DNA of 64,000 nucleotides from a bacterium YEK0313 (GCA_000751295.2 CCMO02000002.1:248001-312000), one strand, 5' to 3'. Shown: positions 55,226 to 63,390, counted from the first letter of the stretch. The notes: generated from the sequence alone by a model not told the origin. Made by a program: numbers and translations.

Positions 55226-55849
55226 ATGACAGAACGCCTTCTCGTGCTGACCCGCCACGGCGAGAGCGAGTGGAATCTGAAGAACCTCTTCACCGGCTGG
55301 AAGGACCCTGGCCTGACACCCAAGGGTGTCGAGGAGGCGCGCCGCGCCGGCCGTCAGCTGAAGGCGCTCGACATCGGCTTCGACATCGCCTTCACCTCCG
55401 CGCTGAGCCGCGCACAGAAAACGTGCGAGCTGATCCTCGGCGAGATCGGCCAGCCGGACCTAGCGACCATCAAGGACTGGCGCCTCAACGAGCGCGACTA
55501 CGGCGACCTCTCCGGCCTCAACAAGGCCGAGACCGCCGCCAAATATGGCGACGAGCAGGTGCATGTCTGGCGCCGGTCCTATGACGTGCCGCCGCCGGGC
55601 GGAGAAAGCCTGAAGGACACGGTGGCGCGCGTGCTGCCCTATTATGTCGGCGAGATCCTGCCGCGCGTCATGCGTGGCGAGCGCGTGCTGGTCGCCGCCC
55701 ACGGCAATTCGCTCCGGGCGCTCGTCATGGTGCTCGACGGGCTCGACGCCGAGACCATCCCGACCATGGAGCTGAAGACCGGCGTGCCGCTCGTCTACCG
55801 GCTGAACGCCGATACGACGGTCGCTTCCAAGCAGGTCCTGGAGAGCTGA
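55226..55849 (+). CDS. gpmA: 2,3-Bisphosphoglycerate-dependent phosphoglycerate mutase
   Basis: GpmA interconverts 3- and 2-phosphoglycerate in glycolysis. The 207-residue length is typical of the alphaproteobacterial form. The active-site His is in LTRHGESEWN (about 8-17), with FTGWKDPGLTPKG following; the second His is in LVAAHGNSLRAL (about 153-164). RERDYGDLSG-like ERDYGDLSGLNK is present. It converges on purC with only 34 bp between. Confidence 0.95.
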   Translation: MTERLLVLTRHGESEWNLKNLFTGWKDPGLTPKGVEEARRAGRQLKALDIGFDIAFTSALSRAQKTCELILGEIGQPDLATIKDWRLNERDYGDLSGLNKAETAAKYGDEQVHVWRRSYDVPPPGGESLKDTVARVLPYYVGEILPRVMRGERVLVAAHGNSLRALVMVLDGLDAETIPTMELKTGVPLVYRLNADTTVASKQVLES

Positions 55850-55850
55850 A

Positions 55851-55893
55851 GGCGAATGGCGAATGCGCCTTACGCGCCACTCGCTACGCGCCA
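55851..55893. repeat. Short repeat across the gpmA-purC junction
   Basis: Two direct GGCGAAT copies (55851-55857 and 55858-55864) are followed by two TACGCGCCA copies (55871-55879 and 55885-55893). The first set and second set are mutually complementary at GGCG/CGCC. The last copy runs into the purC stop (TAG at 55886-55884), so purC ends inside the element. It may form a bidirectional terminator. Confidence 0.45.
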
Positions 55894-56855
55894 ATCCCCA
55901 GATTGCGCCTGATCCGGTCGAGCACCGTGCCGTCCACGGCCTTCGGCGTGAAGGTCTGGCCGGTAATGGTCTCGAAGGCTTCGACATAGACCGCGGCCGT
56001 CGCCAGGATCACGTCCGCCGGGATCTCGGGGATCGGATCCTTGTACGGGTCGCAGCGCGCGACGACCCAGTTGCGCACGAAATCCTTGTCGAAGCTTTCG
56101 GGCCTGTCGCCGCGCTCGAACCGCTCCGCATAGCTCGCCGCGCGCCAGTAGCGGCTGGAATCGGGTGTGTGGATCTCGTCGGCCAGCACGATGCTGCCGT
56201 CCGGCGCCGTGCCGAACTCATATTTCGTATCGACCAGGATGAGACCCTGCTCGGCGGCCAGCTTCTGGCCGCGCGCGAACAGGGCGAAGGCGTAGTCGGA
56301 CAGGGTGCGCCACTGGCTCGCCGTCAGCAGCCCCTGGTCCAGGATCATGTCGGGCGTCAGCGGCTCGTCGTGGCCGCCGTCGAAGGCCTTGGAGGTCGGC
56401 GTGATGATCGGTTGCGGCAGGCGCTGGTTGGGCTTCAGCCCGTCGGGCAGCCTGACCCCGTACATCTCCCGCTGGCCGGCCTGATAGAGCGTCAGCACCG
56501 AGGTCGCGGTGGTGCCGGCGAGATAGTCGCGCACCACGATCTCGACCGGCAGGATGTCGAGCCGGCGGCCGATCACGACATTCGGATCGGGATAGGCGAT
56601 GACATGGTTCGGACAGATGTCGGCGGTCTGCTCGAACCAGTAGCGCGCGGTCTGGGTCAGCACCTCGCCCTTGAACGGAATGGCGGCGAGGATGCGGTCG
56701 AAGGCGCTGATCCGGTCGCTCGCGATGATGATGCGGCTGCCGTCGGCGAGGTCGTAATTGTCGCGCACCTTGCCGCGATAATGGTTCGGCAGCTCGGCGA
56801 TCGTGGCATCGGCCAGCACCTGCCCGGCAAGGGCCCGTAGAGCCTCGATATCCAT
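55884..56855 (-). CDS. purC: Phosphoribosylaminoimidazole-succinocarboxamide synthase
   Basis: PurC (SAICAR synthase) joins aspartate to CAIR in purine synthesis. The 323-residue protein is the longer form. Motifs: YRGKVRDNYDLADGSRIIIASDRISAFDR near the start (in separate blocks), EIVVRDYLAGTT and LVDTKYEFGTAPDGSIVLADEIHTPDSSRYW (as blocks) with the Asp residues for ATP/metal. ATG 56855 is chosen; an in-frame GTG at 56864 with AAGG upstream is a real alternative adding three residues. It diverges from the DedA gene across 219 bp. Confidence 0.95.
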   Translation of the reverse strand: MDIEALRALAGQVLADATIAELPNHYRGKVRDNYDLADGSRIIIASDRISAFDRILAAIPFKGEVLTQTARYWFEQTADICPNHVIAYPDPNVVIGRRLDILPVEIVVRDYLAGTTATSVLTLYQAGQREMYGVRLPDGLKPNQRLPQPIITPTSKAFDGGHDEPLTPDMILDQGLLTASQWRTLSDYAFALFARGQKLAAEQGLILVDTKYEFGTAPDGSIVLADEIHTPDSSRYWRAASYAERFERGDRPESFDKDFVRNWVVARCDPYKDPIPEIPADVILATAAVYVEAFETITGQTFTPKAVDGTVLDRIRRNLGIGA

Positions 56856-57074
56856 TGCCCTCACTCCGCTCGCCTTGGGTCCGGCCGCATTTCCGCGCCC
56901 CGCGCGATGTCTTTAGCCTGACGCGGCGGTCCTCGCCAGTCCGCCACCGTCGCTGCCAGGGCCGGTTGAAACCGAACCGTCAGCCGGGCTCTGCGACCAT
57001 GGCGCGCGCCGGAAACCCTTGACCCCCATGCTGCGATCGTCTTGGTTCGCGGCGCCCCGCGCGCAAGGATCCCC

Positions 57075-57602
57075 ATGGACGCCCAGAGCTATATCGGACC
57101 GCTCATCGACTTCGTCAAAGCCAACCAGGCCTGGGCGCCGGCCATCATCTTCGCGCTGACCTTCGCCGAATCGCTGGCCGTGCTCTCGTTGATCGTGCCG
57201 GCCTGGGCGATGATCGTCGCCTTCGGTCCGCTGGTCGGCGCCGGCGGCATTCCGTTCTGGCCGATCCTGATCGCCGCGGCGATGGGGGCGGCGGCCGGCG
57301 ACTGGGTGTCCTACTGGTTCGGCCGCTATTTCAAGGACAGCATCGGCCAGATCTGGCCCCTGTCGAAATATCCGGACATGCTGCCCAAGGGCCATGCCTT
57401 TTTCGAGAAATGGGGCATCTGGGCGATCTTCATCGGCCGCTTCTCCGGCCCCTTGCGCGCGTCGGTGCCGCTGGTCGCCGGCATCGTCAACATGCCGCAG
57501 CTGAAATTCCAGATCGCCAATGTCGTCTCGGCCTTCATCTGGGCGGCCGCCCTGCTCGCCCCCGGCAACTTCCTCGGCCAATATCTGAACTGGTTCCATT
57601 AG
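57075..57602 (+). CDS. DedA-family membrane protein
   Basis: A 175-residue DedA/SNARE-associated-type membrane protein with about five helices. The family motifs are the acidic first helix (FALTFAESLAVLSLIVPAWAMI, with Glu), GDWVSYWFGRYF and GRFSGPLRASVPLVAG (Arg-x-x-x-Gly-type). DedA proteins act in lipid flipping or membrane homeostasis. ATG 57075 has AAGGAT upstream. Confidence 0.85.
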   Translation: MDAQSYIGPLIDFVKANQAWAPAIIFALTFAESLAVLSLIVPAWAMIVAFGPLVGAGGIPFWPILIAAAMGAAAGDWVSYWFGRYFKDSIGQIWPLSKYPDMLPKGHAFFEKWGIWAIFIGRFSGPLRASVPLVAGIVNMPQLKFQIANVVSAFIWAAALLAPGNFLGQYLNWFH

Positions 57603-57616
57603 CCGCGCCGACGGCC

Positions 57617-58423
57617 TCAGACCGTCTGGCCCGTACCAAGCTTGTCGATCGGAAACCGGTCGATGTCGTCGAGCAGCGCGATGAACGCCTCCGCCGTGAA
57701 GGCCGTGGCGCGCTCGCCCTTCGCGGCGCTCGCCGCGGCCGCGTTGCCGATCGCTCCGGCGGCCGACAGGTCCTCGCTCATCCAGCCGAAGCCGACCGGG
57801 CCGGTCGCCCGAAGGTGTCGATAGGCTGCCTCCATCCGCACCGCCGCCGAGACGAAATGGGCGGCCTTGTCCATCTGCACGAGGTCGGGGCGCAGATGCA
57901 GCATCTGCGAGGTTTCGACCTCGCCGCCATGGATGCCGTGCCTGACCTCGTCGGGATCGAACAGGCCATCCGGCGCGCCGAGGCGATGCCAGGACACCTG
58001 GATCGCCAGCATGCCATGGCGGACGCGCAAGCTGCGCGCGACGATGTCCATGGCCGCGACATTGCCGCCATGGGCGTTGGCGATGACGAGCTTCTTGATC
58101 CCGGCCCGGGCGATGCTGTCGCCGATCTCGGCGAGCATGCGGATCTGGGTCTCCGCGCTCAGCGTGATCGTGCCGGGAAAGCTCAGATGCTCGTTGGACG
58201 TGCCCATCCAGACCGTGGGCAGGAAGGCGGCCGGCAGGTGCGGCGGCAGGCGTTCGATGACCGCCGCCACATTGCCCTCGGAAATGGCCGTGTCGACGAC
58301 GACCGGCAGATGCGGCCCGTGCTGCTCGATCGCCGCGATCGGCAGCACCGCGATCCAGCGCGCGGTGTCACCGGCCCGGAACTCCTCCGTGGTCATCTCG
58401 GCCCAGAGCCGGCGCGGCAGCAT
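57617..58423 (-). CDS. Creatininase-family amidohydrolase
   Basis: A 268-residue creatininase-fold protein. Metal motifs: PIAAIEQHGPHLPVVVDT (Glu, His, Asp, about 28-45), IANAHGGNVAAMD (His) and IHGGEVETSQML (Glu). Family members hydrolyse creatinine, 3-dehydro-4-phosphotetronate-type or formamide substrates, some in pterin or riboflavin pathways, so creatinine is not assumed. It follows RidA by 4 bp and probably shares the operon with the Lrp gene. Confidence 0.88.
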   Translation of the reverse strand: MLPRRLWAEMTTEEFRAGDTARWIAVLPIAAIEQHGPHLPVVVDTAISEGNVAAVIERLPPHLPAAFLPTVWMGTSNEHLSFPGTITLSAETQIRMLAEIGDSIARAGIKKLVIANAHGGNVAAMDIVARSLRVRHGMLAIQVSWHRLGAPDGLFDPDEVRHGIHGGEVETSQMLHLRPDLVQMDKAAHFVSAAVRMEAAYRHLRATGPVGFGWMSEDLSAAGAIGNAAAASAAKGERATAFTAEAFIALLDDIDRFPIDKLGTGQTV

Positions 58424-58427
58424 GGCG

Positions 58428-58817
58428 TCAATCCCGCTTGGCGGCGATCACCTCGATCTCGACCTTGAATTCGGGCCGGGTGAACCCCGAGACGATCATC
58501 AGGGTGGAGGCCGGCGGCGGACTCGGCATGTGCCGGTCGCGCGAGGCCATGTAGCCGGCCATGAAGGCACGGTCGGTGACGAAGGCGTTGACCCGGACGA
58601 TATCGGCAAAATCCATGCCGGCATCCGCGAGCATCAGGCCGATCGCCTTGAAGCAGAGATCGGCCTGGTCGCCGACATCGTCGGGAACCACGCCGTCGGT
58701 GCCGAGGCCGAGCTGGCCGGAGCAGAACAGCATGCGCGTGCCCGCGGGCACAATCACCGAATGGGAATATTTGGCGAAGGGCGTCGGCATGGCCGCGGGC
58801 GTGCGCTTGTCCAGCAT
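58428..58817 (-). CDS. RidA-family protein lacking the canonical active-site Arg
   Basis: A 129-residue RidA/YjgF protein. It has YSHSVIVPAGTRMLFCSGQLG and the C-terminal KVEIEVIA with the conserved Glu. The active-site Arg that sits in the PARST-type motif of imine deaminases is missing: the segment is PPPASTLMIV. RidA enzymes of the Arg type remove reactive 2-aminoacrylate; those without it (Rid4-7 type) often act elsewhere. It lies between an Lrp regulator and a creatininase. Confidence 0.88.
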   Translation of the reverse strand: MLDKRTPAAMPTPFAKYSHSVIVPAGTRMLFCSGQLGLGTDGVVPDDVGDQADLCFKAIGLMLADAGMDFADIVRVNAFVTDRAFMAGYMASRDRHMPSPPPASTLMIVSGFTRPEFKVEIEVIAAKRD

Positions 58818-58850
58818 GAGGGTCCTCTCGGGTTCGGCGCGGGCCAGCGG

Positions 58851-59324
58851 CTATTTCTCGCCGGCCGGGCGCACGTTGAGCGGCAGGGCGGTGGTCTGCT
58901 TGATGCGTTCCATGGCGAACCGCGAGGTGACGTTCTTCAGCGGCGCCTGGGCGATCAGGCGCTTGTAGAAGCCGTCATAGGCGTCCATGTCGGCCACCAC
59001 CACGCGCAGCATGTAGTCGACGTCGCCGGCCATGCGGTAGAATTCCATGACCTCGGGCATGGCCGAGACCAGTTCGGCAAAGCGCGCGAGCCAGGCTTCC
59101 GAATGATCGGACGTTTCCACGGAGACAAAGACCGTGAGGCCGAGGCCGAGTTTTTTCGGGTCCAGCAGCGCCACCCGGCCGCGAATGATGCCCTCGGCCT
59201 CCAGCTTCTGGATGCGCTTCCAGGCCGGCGTGGTCGACAGGCCCGCGCGCGAAGCGATTTCGGCGATCGATAGCGAGGCATCGCTCTGCAGCACGCTCAG
59301 GATGCGGCGGTCGGTATCGTCCAT
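58851..59324 (-). CDS. Lrp/AsnC-family transcriptional regulator
   Basis: A 157-residue Lrp-type regulator. The winged HTH is at residues about 3-60 (DRRILSVLQSDASLSIAEIAS, then STTPAWKRIQKLEAEGII), followed by the RAM domain with MAGDVDYMLRVVVADMDAYD. It is the first gene of an Lrp-RidA-creatininase run and diverges from an NMT1-type binding protein gene across 190 bp, both of which it may regulate. Confidence 0.92.
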   Translation of the reverse strand: MDDTDRRILSVLQSDASLSIAEIASRAGLSTTPAWKRIQKLEAEGIIRGRVALLDPKKLGLGLTVFVSVETSDHSEAWLARFAELVSAMPEVMEFYRMAGDVDYMLRVVVADMDAYDGFYKRLIAQAPLKNVTSRFAMERIKQTTALPLNVRPAGEK

Positions 59325-59514
59325 TCGGCTCGGTCTCCAGGAAGACTCGCGCGGGCGCGCTCATGCAATGTGTCGGCCTTCCGTTTAGCCGGTCGGCGGA
59401 CGCTTTGCGAGCGCCGGACCACCGGGTCCGCCGGCGCATCACGCATGACGCGGTTCTTGTCCCCGGCGATCGCCGGCAGTATGCCGTGCCGGATCCGCCG
59501 GAGTTCTGCCTGCC

Positions 59515-60507
59515 ATGGCCATCAGCCGCCGCCGTCTCGTCGGCCTTGCCGCCGCCATGCCGCTGAGCCCGGCGCTCGGCCGCGGCCTCGAGCAGGTCAC
59601 CTTCGGGACCAACTGGGCGGCGCAGGCCGAGCATGGCGGCTTCTACCAGGCGGTGGCCGACGGCACCTATCGCCGGCACGGGCTCGACGTCACGCTCGTG
59701 CCCGGCGGGCCGCAGGTCAACAACCGCCTGAAGCTCGCCGCCGGCAAGCTCGACTTCTACATGGGCGGCAACCTGATCCAGGCCTTCGCCGCGGTGGAAC
59801 AGAACGTGCCGACCGTGGTCGTCGCCGCGCTGTTCCAGAAGGACCCGCAGGTGCTGATCGCCCATCCCGGCCAGGGCATCGAGACCTTTGCCGACCTCAA
59901 GCGCCTGCCGACCATCTTCGTCTCGCAGGCCGGCGTCGCCACCTACTGGCAATGGCTGAAGGCGGAGCACGGTTTCCGCGACGACCAGCTGAAGCCCTAC
60001 ACCTTCAACCCGCAGCCCTTCCTTGCCGACCGGCAGTCAGCGATGCAGGGCTACGTCACCTCGGAGCCTCATGCCATCGCGCGCACCGGCGACTTCGCAC
60101 CGAAGGTGTTCCTGCTCGCCGAGGCCGGCTTCGACCCCTATGCGACGACCATCGAGATCCGCCGGGCCATGCTGGCCGAGCGGCCGGAGACGGCGCGGCG
60201 TTTCGTCGAAGCCTCGATCATCGGCTGGCAGACCTTCATGAGCGGCGACAACCAGCCCGCCATGGCGCTGATCAAGCGCGACAATCCCGACATGGACGAC
60301 GACAAGCTCGGCTATGCCGTGGCGGCGCTGCATGACCACGGCATCGTCGAGACCGCGGATACCCTGTCGCTCGGCATCGGCTGCCTGACCGAGGCGCGGG
60401 TGAAGCGCTTCTTCGACCTGATGGTCAGGACCGGCCTCGCCCGGCCCGACCTCGCCTGGCGCAGCGCCTTCGACGCCCGTTTCGTCAATCGCGGTTCGCT
60501 CAGGTAG
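59515..60507 (+). CDS. Orphan NMT1/SsuA-type ABC solute-binding protein
   Basis: A 330-residue periplasmic binding protein with a Tat-like signal (ISRRRLVGLAAAMPLSPALG). The mature protein opens VTFGTNWAAQAEHGGFYQAVADGTYRRHGLDVTLV in separate strands, as in THI5/SsuA-family proteins that bind pyrimidine precursors, sulfonates or nitrate-like compounds. No permease or ATPase gene is adjacent, so it may share a transporter elsewhere. It diverges from the Lrp gene. Confidence 0.88.
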   Translation: MAISRRRLVGLAAAMPLSPALGRGLEQVTFGTNWAAQAEHGGFYQAVADGTYRRHGLDVTLVPGGPQVNNRLKLAAGKLDFYMGGNLIQAFAAVEQNVPTVVVAALFQKDPQVLIAHPGQGIETFADLKRLPTIFVSQAGVATYWQWLKAEHGFRDDQLKPYTFNPQPFLADRQSAMQGYVTSEPHAIARTGDFAPKVFLLAEAGFDPYATTIEIRRAMLAERPETARRFVEASIIGWQTFMSGDNQPAMALIKRDNPDMDDDKLGYAVAALHDHGIVETADTLSLGIGCLTEARVKRFFDLMVRTGLARPDLAWRSAFDARFVNRGSLR

Positions 60508-60522
60508 AGCCGGACGCAAAAA

Positions 60523-60546
60523 GGCCGGCCCGGCGGGTCGCCGGCC
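60523..60546 (-). terminator. Hairpin terminator of the small exported-protein gene
   Basis: A 7-bp stem (GGCCGGC/GCCGGCC) with a 10-nt loop is followed on the minus strand by TTTTT. It lies 31 bp past the stop at 60577 and 16 bp after the convergent binding-protein gene, so it may serve both. Confidence 0.7.
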
Positions 60547-60576
60547 GGCCGATTGACTTCGGCAGCGCGTTCGGGG

Positions 60577-60909
60577 TCAGTCGCGGGCGTACCAGGACGC
60601 CGGCCAGGGCCACTGGACGGTCCAGCCGGGCGCTCCCCAGAACCGGTCGGGACCGGCCGGGCCGCGCATGCTCGTGGACATGGCGACCGGGTTCACGCCA
60701 TCAGCATAGGGCGCATAAAGCATGTCCGGGCGCATCGACATGTGATTGCCCGGGAATTCGACCTTGGGGGTCACCAGCCAGCTCGGCCGGCTGATCCGCA
60801 CCTCCGGCACCGCACGCCGGCGGCTCTGCGCCGCAGCGTCGTGGGTCGCCGCCTCGACGGCAAAGACAGCGGCTGCTGCGAGGAGGCCGGCGGCGACGTT
60901 GCGGATCAT
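60577..60909 (-). CDS. Small exported protein of unknown function
   Basis: A 110-residue protein with a signal peptide (about 1-28, VAAGLLAAAAVFAVEAATHDAAA). The mature part is rich in Pro, Arg, Met and Trp (GPDRFWGAPGWTVQWPWPASWYARD at the end), so it may be a small surface or matrix protein. I do not recognise a family. It stands alone with its own hairpin terminator. Confidence 0.6.
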   Translation of the reverse strand: MIRNVAAGLLAAAAVFAVEAATHDAAAQSRRRAVPEVRISRPSWLVTPKVEFPGNHMSMRPDMLYAPYADGVNPVAMSTSMRGPAGPDRFWGAPGWTVQWPWPASWYARD

Positions 60910-61006
60910 GATCTGCTCCTGATGCTGCGCGGAAGTCTACTGCTCCCGCGCGTTCTGGTCGAGAGCATGCCGATCACAGATAAACGATCGGTGACCATAG
61001 GTCGCA

Positions 61007-61588
61007 TCAGGCCGCGGCGCGCGCGCGGAACAACCCGTCCCGCTCCTGCCAGCGCGGCGCGGCGGCGCCGGTGGCGCTGACGAGGCCGTGGACACCGTCG
61101 AGAGCGCCCTGCGCCAGGGCGAGGCCGAGGAAACGGGCGCGGTCGACCGGGCCGGGCAGCCAGAGGCGGTCCATGCCGTCACGCGAGAAGCCGAAACGCC
61201 GGTAGTAGGGCTCGTCTCCGACCAGGATCACCGCCTTGTGGCCCAGAGCCGCGGCGCGACCGAGCGCCTCGCCGATCAGCCGGCCGCCGATGCCGGCCGA
61301 ACGCAGCCCCGCATCCACCGCGACCGGGCCGAGCAGCAGCCCCGGCCGGCCGGGGCCGAGCGCGACATGCCAGAGCCGGATCGTGCCGACGAGACGCTCA
61401 CCGCTGAGCGCCACCAGCGCCAGGCCCTCGGCCGGCAGACGGCCCTCGCGCAGACGCTCGGAGGTCTTGCGGACACGCTCCGGGCCGAAGGCCTGGTCGA
61501 GCAGCGCGTCGCGCGCGCCGGCATGGCTCGCGCGCTCGTCGGTGATGGCGATGGCCGGATGGGCCGGGGTGACGACGTCATGAATCAT
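61007..61588 (-). CDS. GNAT-family N-acetyltransferase
   Basis: A 193-residue GNAT protein. Acetyl-CoA motif A is LLGPVAVDAGLRSAGIGGRLIGEAL (about 83-107; GPVAVDxGLRSAGIG), and the C-terminal B-region has DEPYYRRFGFSRDGM. It lies 125 bp downstream of the decarboxylase gene on the same strand. A polyamine or amino-acid acceptor is likely but not shown. Confidence 0.87.
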   Translation of the reverse strand: MIHDVVTPAHPAIAITDERASHAGARDALLDQAFGPERVRKTSERLREGRLPAEGLALVALSGERLVGTIRLWHVALGPGRPGLLLGPVAVDAGLRSAGIGGRLIGEALGRAAALGHKAVILVGDEPYYRRFGFSRDGMDRLWLPGPVDRARFLGLALAQGALDGVHGLVSATGAAAPRWQERDGLFRARAAA

Positions 61589-61679
61589 GGCCGCAGTCCT
61601 TCTCTTCGATCAGGAGACAGACGACAGCCCTCGTGCCGGTGGGAACCGGCCGGTCGGGACGCTTGGGGATGGGATGTCG

Positions 61680-61702
61680 CCCGCCCGGGCCTACCGGGCG
61701 GG
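61680..61702 (-). terminator. GC hairpin between decarboxylase and GNAT genes
   Basis: A perfect 9-bp stem (CCCGCCCGG/CCGGGCGGG) with a 5-nt loop starts 11 bp past the decarboxylase stop. No T-tract follows on the minus strand, so it may only pause transcription and let the GNAT gene be expressed at a lower level. Confidence 0.45.
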
Positions 61703-61713
61703 GAAAGGCGGCG

Positions 61714-62859
61714 TCAGATGCAGACGCTGGCGAGCGGTGCGAAGCCGTTGAACCCGACCGTCGAATAGGTCGTGGTATAGGCTCCGGTCGCCTCGATCAG
61801 CACCTTGTCGCCGATCGCCAGCGACACGGGCATCAGGTAGGGCACCTTCTCGTACATGACGTCGACCGAATCGCAGGTCGGGCCGGCGAGCACGCAGGGC
61901 GCCTTCTCGTCCGCGTCGCGATCGGTACGGATCGGGTAGCGGATGGCCTCGTCCATTGTCTCGGCGAGGCCGTGGAACTTGCCGATATCGAGATAGACCC
62001 AGCGCACGGCGTCGCTGTCGGCCTTCTTCGAGATGAGCACGACCTCGGTCTCGATGATGCCGGCATTGCCCACCATGCCGCGGCCCGGCTCGATGATCGT
62101 TTCCGGGATGCGGTTGCCGAAATGCCGGACCAGCGCTTCGAAGATCGATGCGCCATAGGCTTCCGCCGCCGGCACGTCCTTCAGGTAGCGGGCCGGGAAG
62201 CCGCCGCCCATATTGACCATCTTCAGCTCGATGCCGCGCTCGGCGAGCGTGCGGAAGATCGACGAGGCGGTGGTCAGCGCCTGATCCCAGGCGCCCATAT
62301 TGGTCTGCTGCGAGCCGACATGGAACGACAGGCCGTAGGCGACGAGACCCAGGCGGTGCGCCGTCTCCAGGACGCGCGGCGCCATCTCGGCGGCGCAGCC
62401 GAACTTGCGCGACAGCGGCCATTCGGCGCCGTCGCAGTCCTGCAGGAAGCGGCAGAACACCTTGACGTCGCGGGCGCCGAGCGCAGCGGCCTGACGGGCG
62501 ATCTTCTCGACCTCGGCCTCGCAGTCGACCGCGAACAGACGCACGCCATAGGCCAGGGCCCGTGCGACGTCCTTTTCCTTCTTGATGGTGTTGCCGAAGG
62601 AAATGCGGTCGGCGCCGGCACCGGTCGCCAGCGCCTGCTCGATCTCGACGACGGACGCGCAATCGAAGCACGAGCCCATCTCGGCGAGCAGGTTGAGAAT
62701 CTCGGGAGCCGGATTCGCCTTCACCGCGTAGAAGACGCGCGTGTCGGGCAGCGACCGGGCGAACTTCGAAAAGTTCTCGGCGACCACCTCGAGGTCGACC
62801 ACCAGGATCGGGCCATCGTCACGTCGGTTGCGCAGGAAGTCGCGGATGCGGTCGGTCAT
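61714..62859 (-). CDS. Ornithine/lysine decarboxylase (alanine-racemase fold)
   Basis: A 381-residue PLP decarboxylase of the eukaryotic-ODC fold common in alphaproteobacteria; it makes putrescine (or cadaverine). The PLP Lys is in FYAVKANPAPEIL (about 43-55); HVGSQ, NMGGGFP and EPGRGMVGNAG follow; the catalytic Cys lies in CVLAGPTCDSVD near residue 322. GGGGAGG five bases upstream fixes ATG 62859. A longer in-frame start at 63153 (TTG) is rejected as a fused product. The gene has an unusually long leader (see the RNA feature), which suggests control by polyamine level. Confidence 0.95.
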   Translation of the reverse strand: MTDRIRDFLRNRRDDGPILVVDLEVVAENFSKFARSLPDTRVFYAVKANPAPEILNLLAEMGSCFDCASVVEIEQALATGAGADRISFGNTIKKEKDVARALAYGVRLFAVDCEAEVEKIARQAAALGARDVKVFCRFLQDCDGAEWPLSRKFGCAAEMAPRVLETAHRLGLVAYGLSFHVGSQQTNMGAWDQALTTASSIFRTLAERGIELKMVNMGGGFPARYLKDVPAAEAYGASIFEALVRHFGNRIPETIIEPGRGMVGNAGIIETEVVLISKKADSDAVRWVYLDIGKFHGLAETMDEAIRYPIRTDRDADEKAPCVLAGPTCDSVDVMYEKVPYLMPVSLAIGDKVLIEATGAYTTTYSTVGFNGFAPLASVCI

Positions 62860-63357
62860 GAAAGCCTCCCCTGAAGGCCGCTCATCCGGCCCGGAAAGGT
62901 GGAACCCATGGGAACGAGCAGCTTCCCGGGTCCGCTTTGGAGACGGAACACCGGTCGCAGTCGCAACCCGATGACGTTCGCCGAGACGCCTTTCGACGCA
63001 TCTGCCGCGATCGGCCGATGCGTTTGAACAAAGACGCCTTCGCTTGGCTTGGGGAGACCCCGAACCGCACGGCCGGCAAGAAGAACAAGCCTCTTCAGTC
63101 GCCGGCTCTGGACACCGGCTGAGACCAAAAAAGCCCGATCGTCGTTGCTTCAAGTCGCGTCCTCTGCGGAGGGCAGAGTTCGCCGGTTTGCCTCCGGCTG
63201 CCGGTTAGGTATCGAAGGCCCCGCGCCTTGCGGCGCCCCTGGAATGCGAGCCGGAAAACCGGCGCTGCATCCCCAAGCCTTCGGGCGGCTGTCCGGCCTC
63301 TTGTCCGGATGCCCACCAACCGGCACGCAACCACAGGCACGTGCGAAATTGGGCGAG
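62860..63357 (-). ncRNA. Long structured 5' leader of the decarboxylase gene (speF-motif-like candidate)
   Basis: About 500 nt separate the decarboxylase start from a likely promoter at 63363-63390. Within it, 63213-63283 folds into a three-way junction: outer stem CGAAGGC/GCCTTCG, arm 1 GCCGG-TTTT-CCGGC nested in GGATGC/GCATTCC, and arm 2 GCGCC-GCAA-GGCGC with a GNRA loop. A further hairpin GCCGG/CCGGC lies at 63101-63119. Alphaproteobacterial ornithine decarboxylase genes often carry the speF RNA motif (Rfam RF00518) here; the match is by position and structure, not by a covariance search. A possible short uORF starts TTG at 63153 with GAGGA upstream. Confidence 0.55.
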
Positions 63358-63362
63358 GCGAC

Positions 63363-63390
63363 AGATAACAGATTCCGCCCCCCATGCAAG
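63363..63390 (-). promoter_or_regulatory. Candidate sigma70-type promoter of the decarboxylase leader
   Basis: On the minus strand CTTGCA (63390-63385) and TTATCT (63368-63363) are separated by 16 bp, close to the alphaproteobacterial CTTGAC-N17-CTATAT type. Transcription would start near 63355 and give a leader of about 500 nt. Confidence 0.45.

Noticed and set aside
57617..58423. Linking the creatininase-family gene to the PTPS-like operon as one pterin pathway
   Set aside because: Some creatininase-family enzymes work in pterin or flavin pathways, but the two loci are almost 50 kb apart and the creatininase has its own Lrp-RidA context.
62860..63153. N-terminal extension of the decarboxylase by about 98 codons
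   Set aside because: It would fuse unrelated Cys/Arg-rich sequence to a domain whose own ATG has a perfect GGGGAGG site; the region is a better fit to a structured leader.
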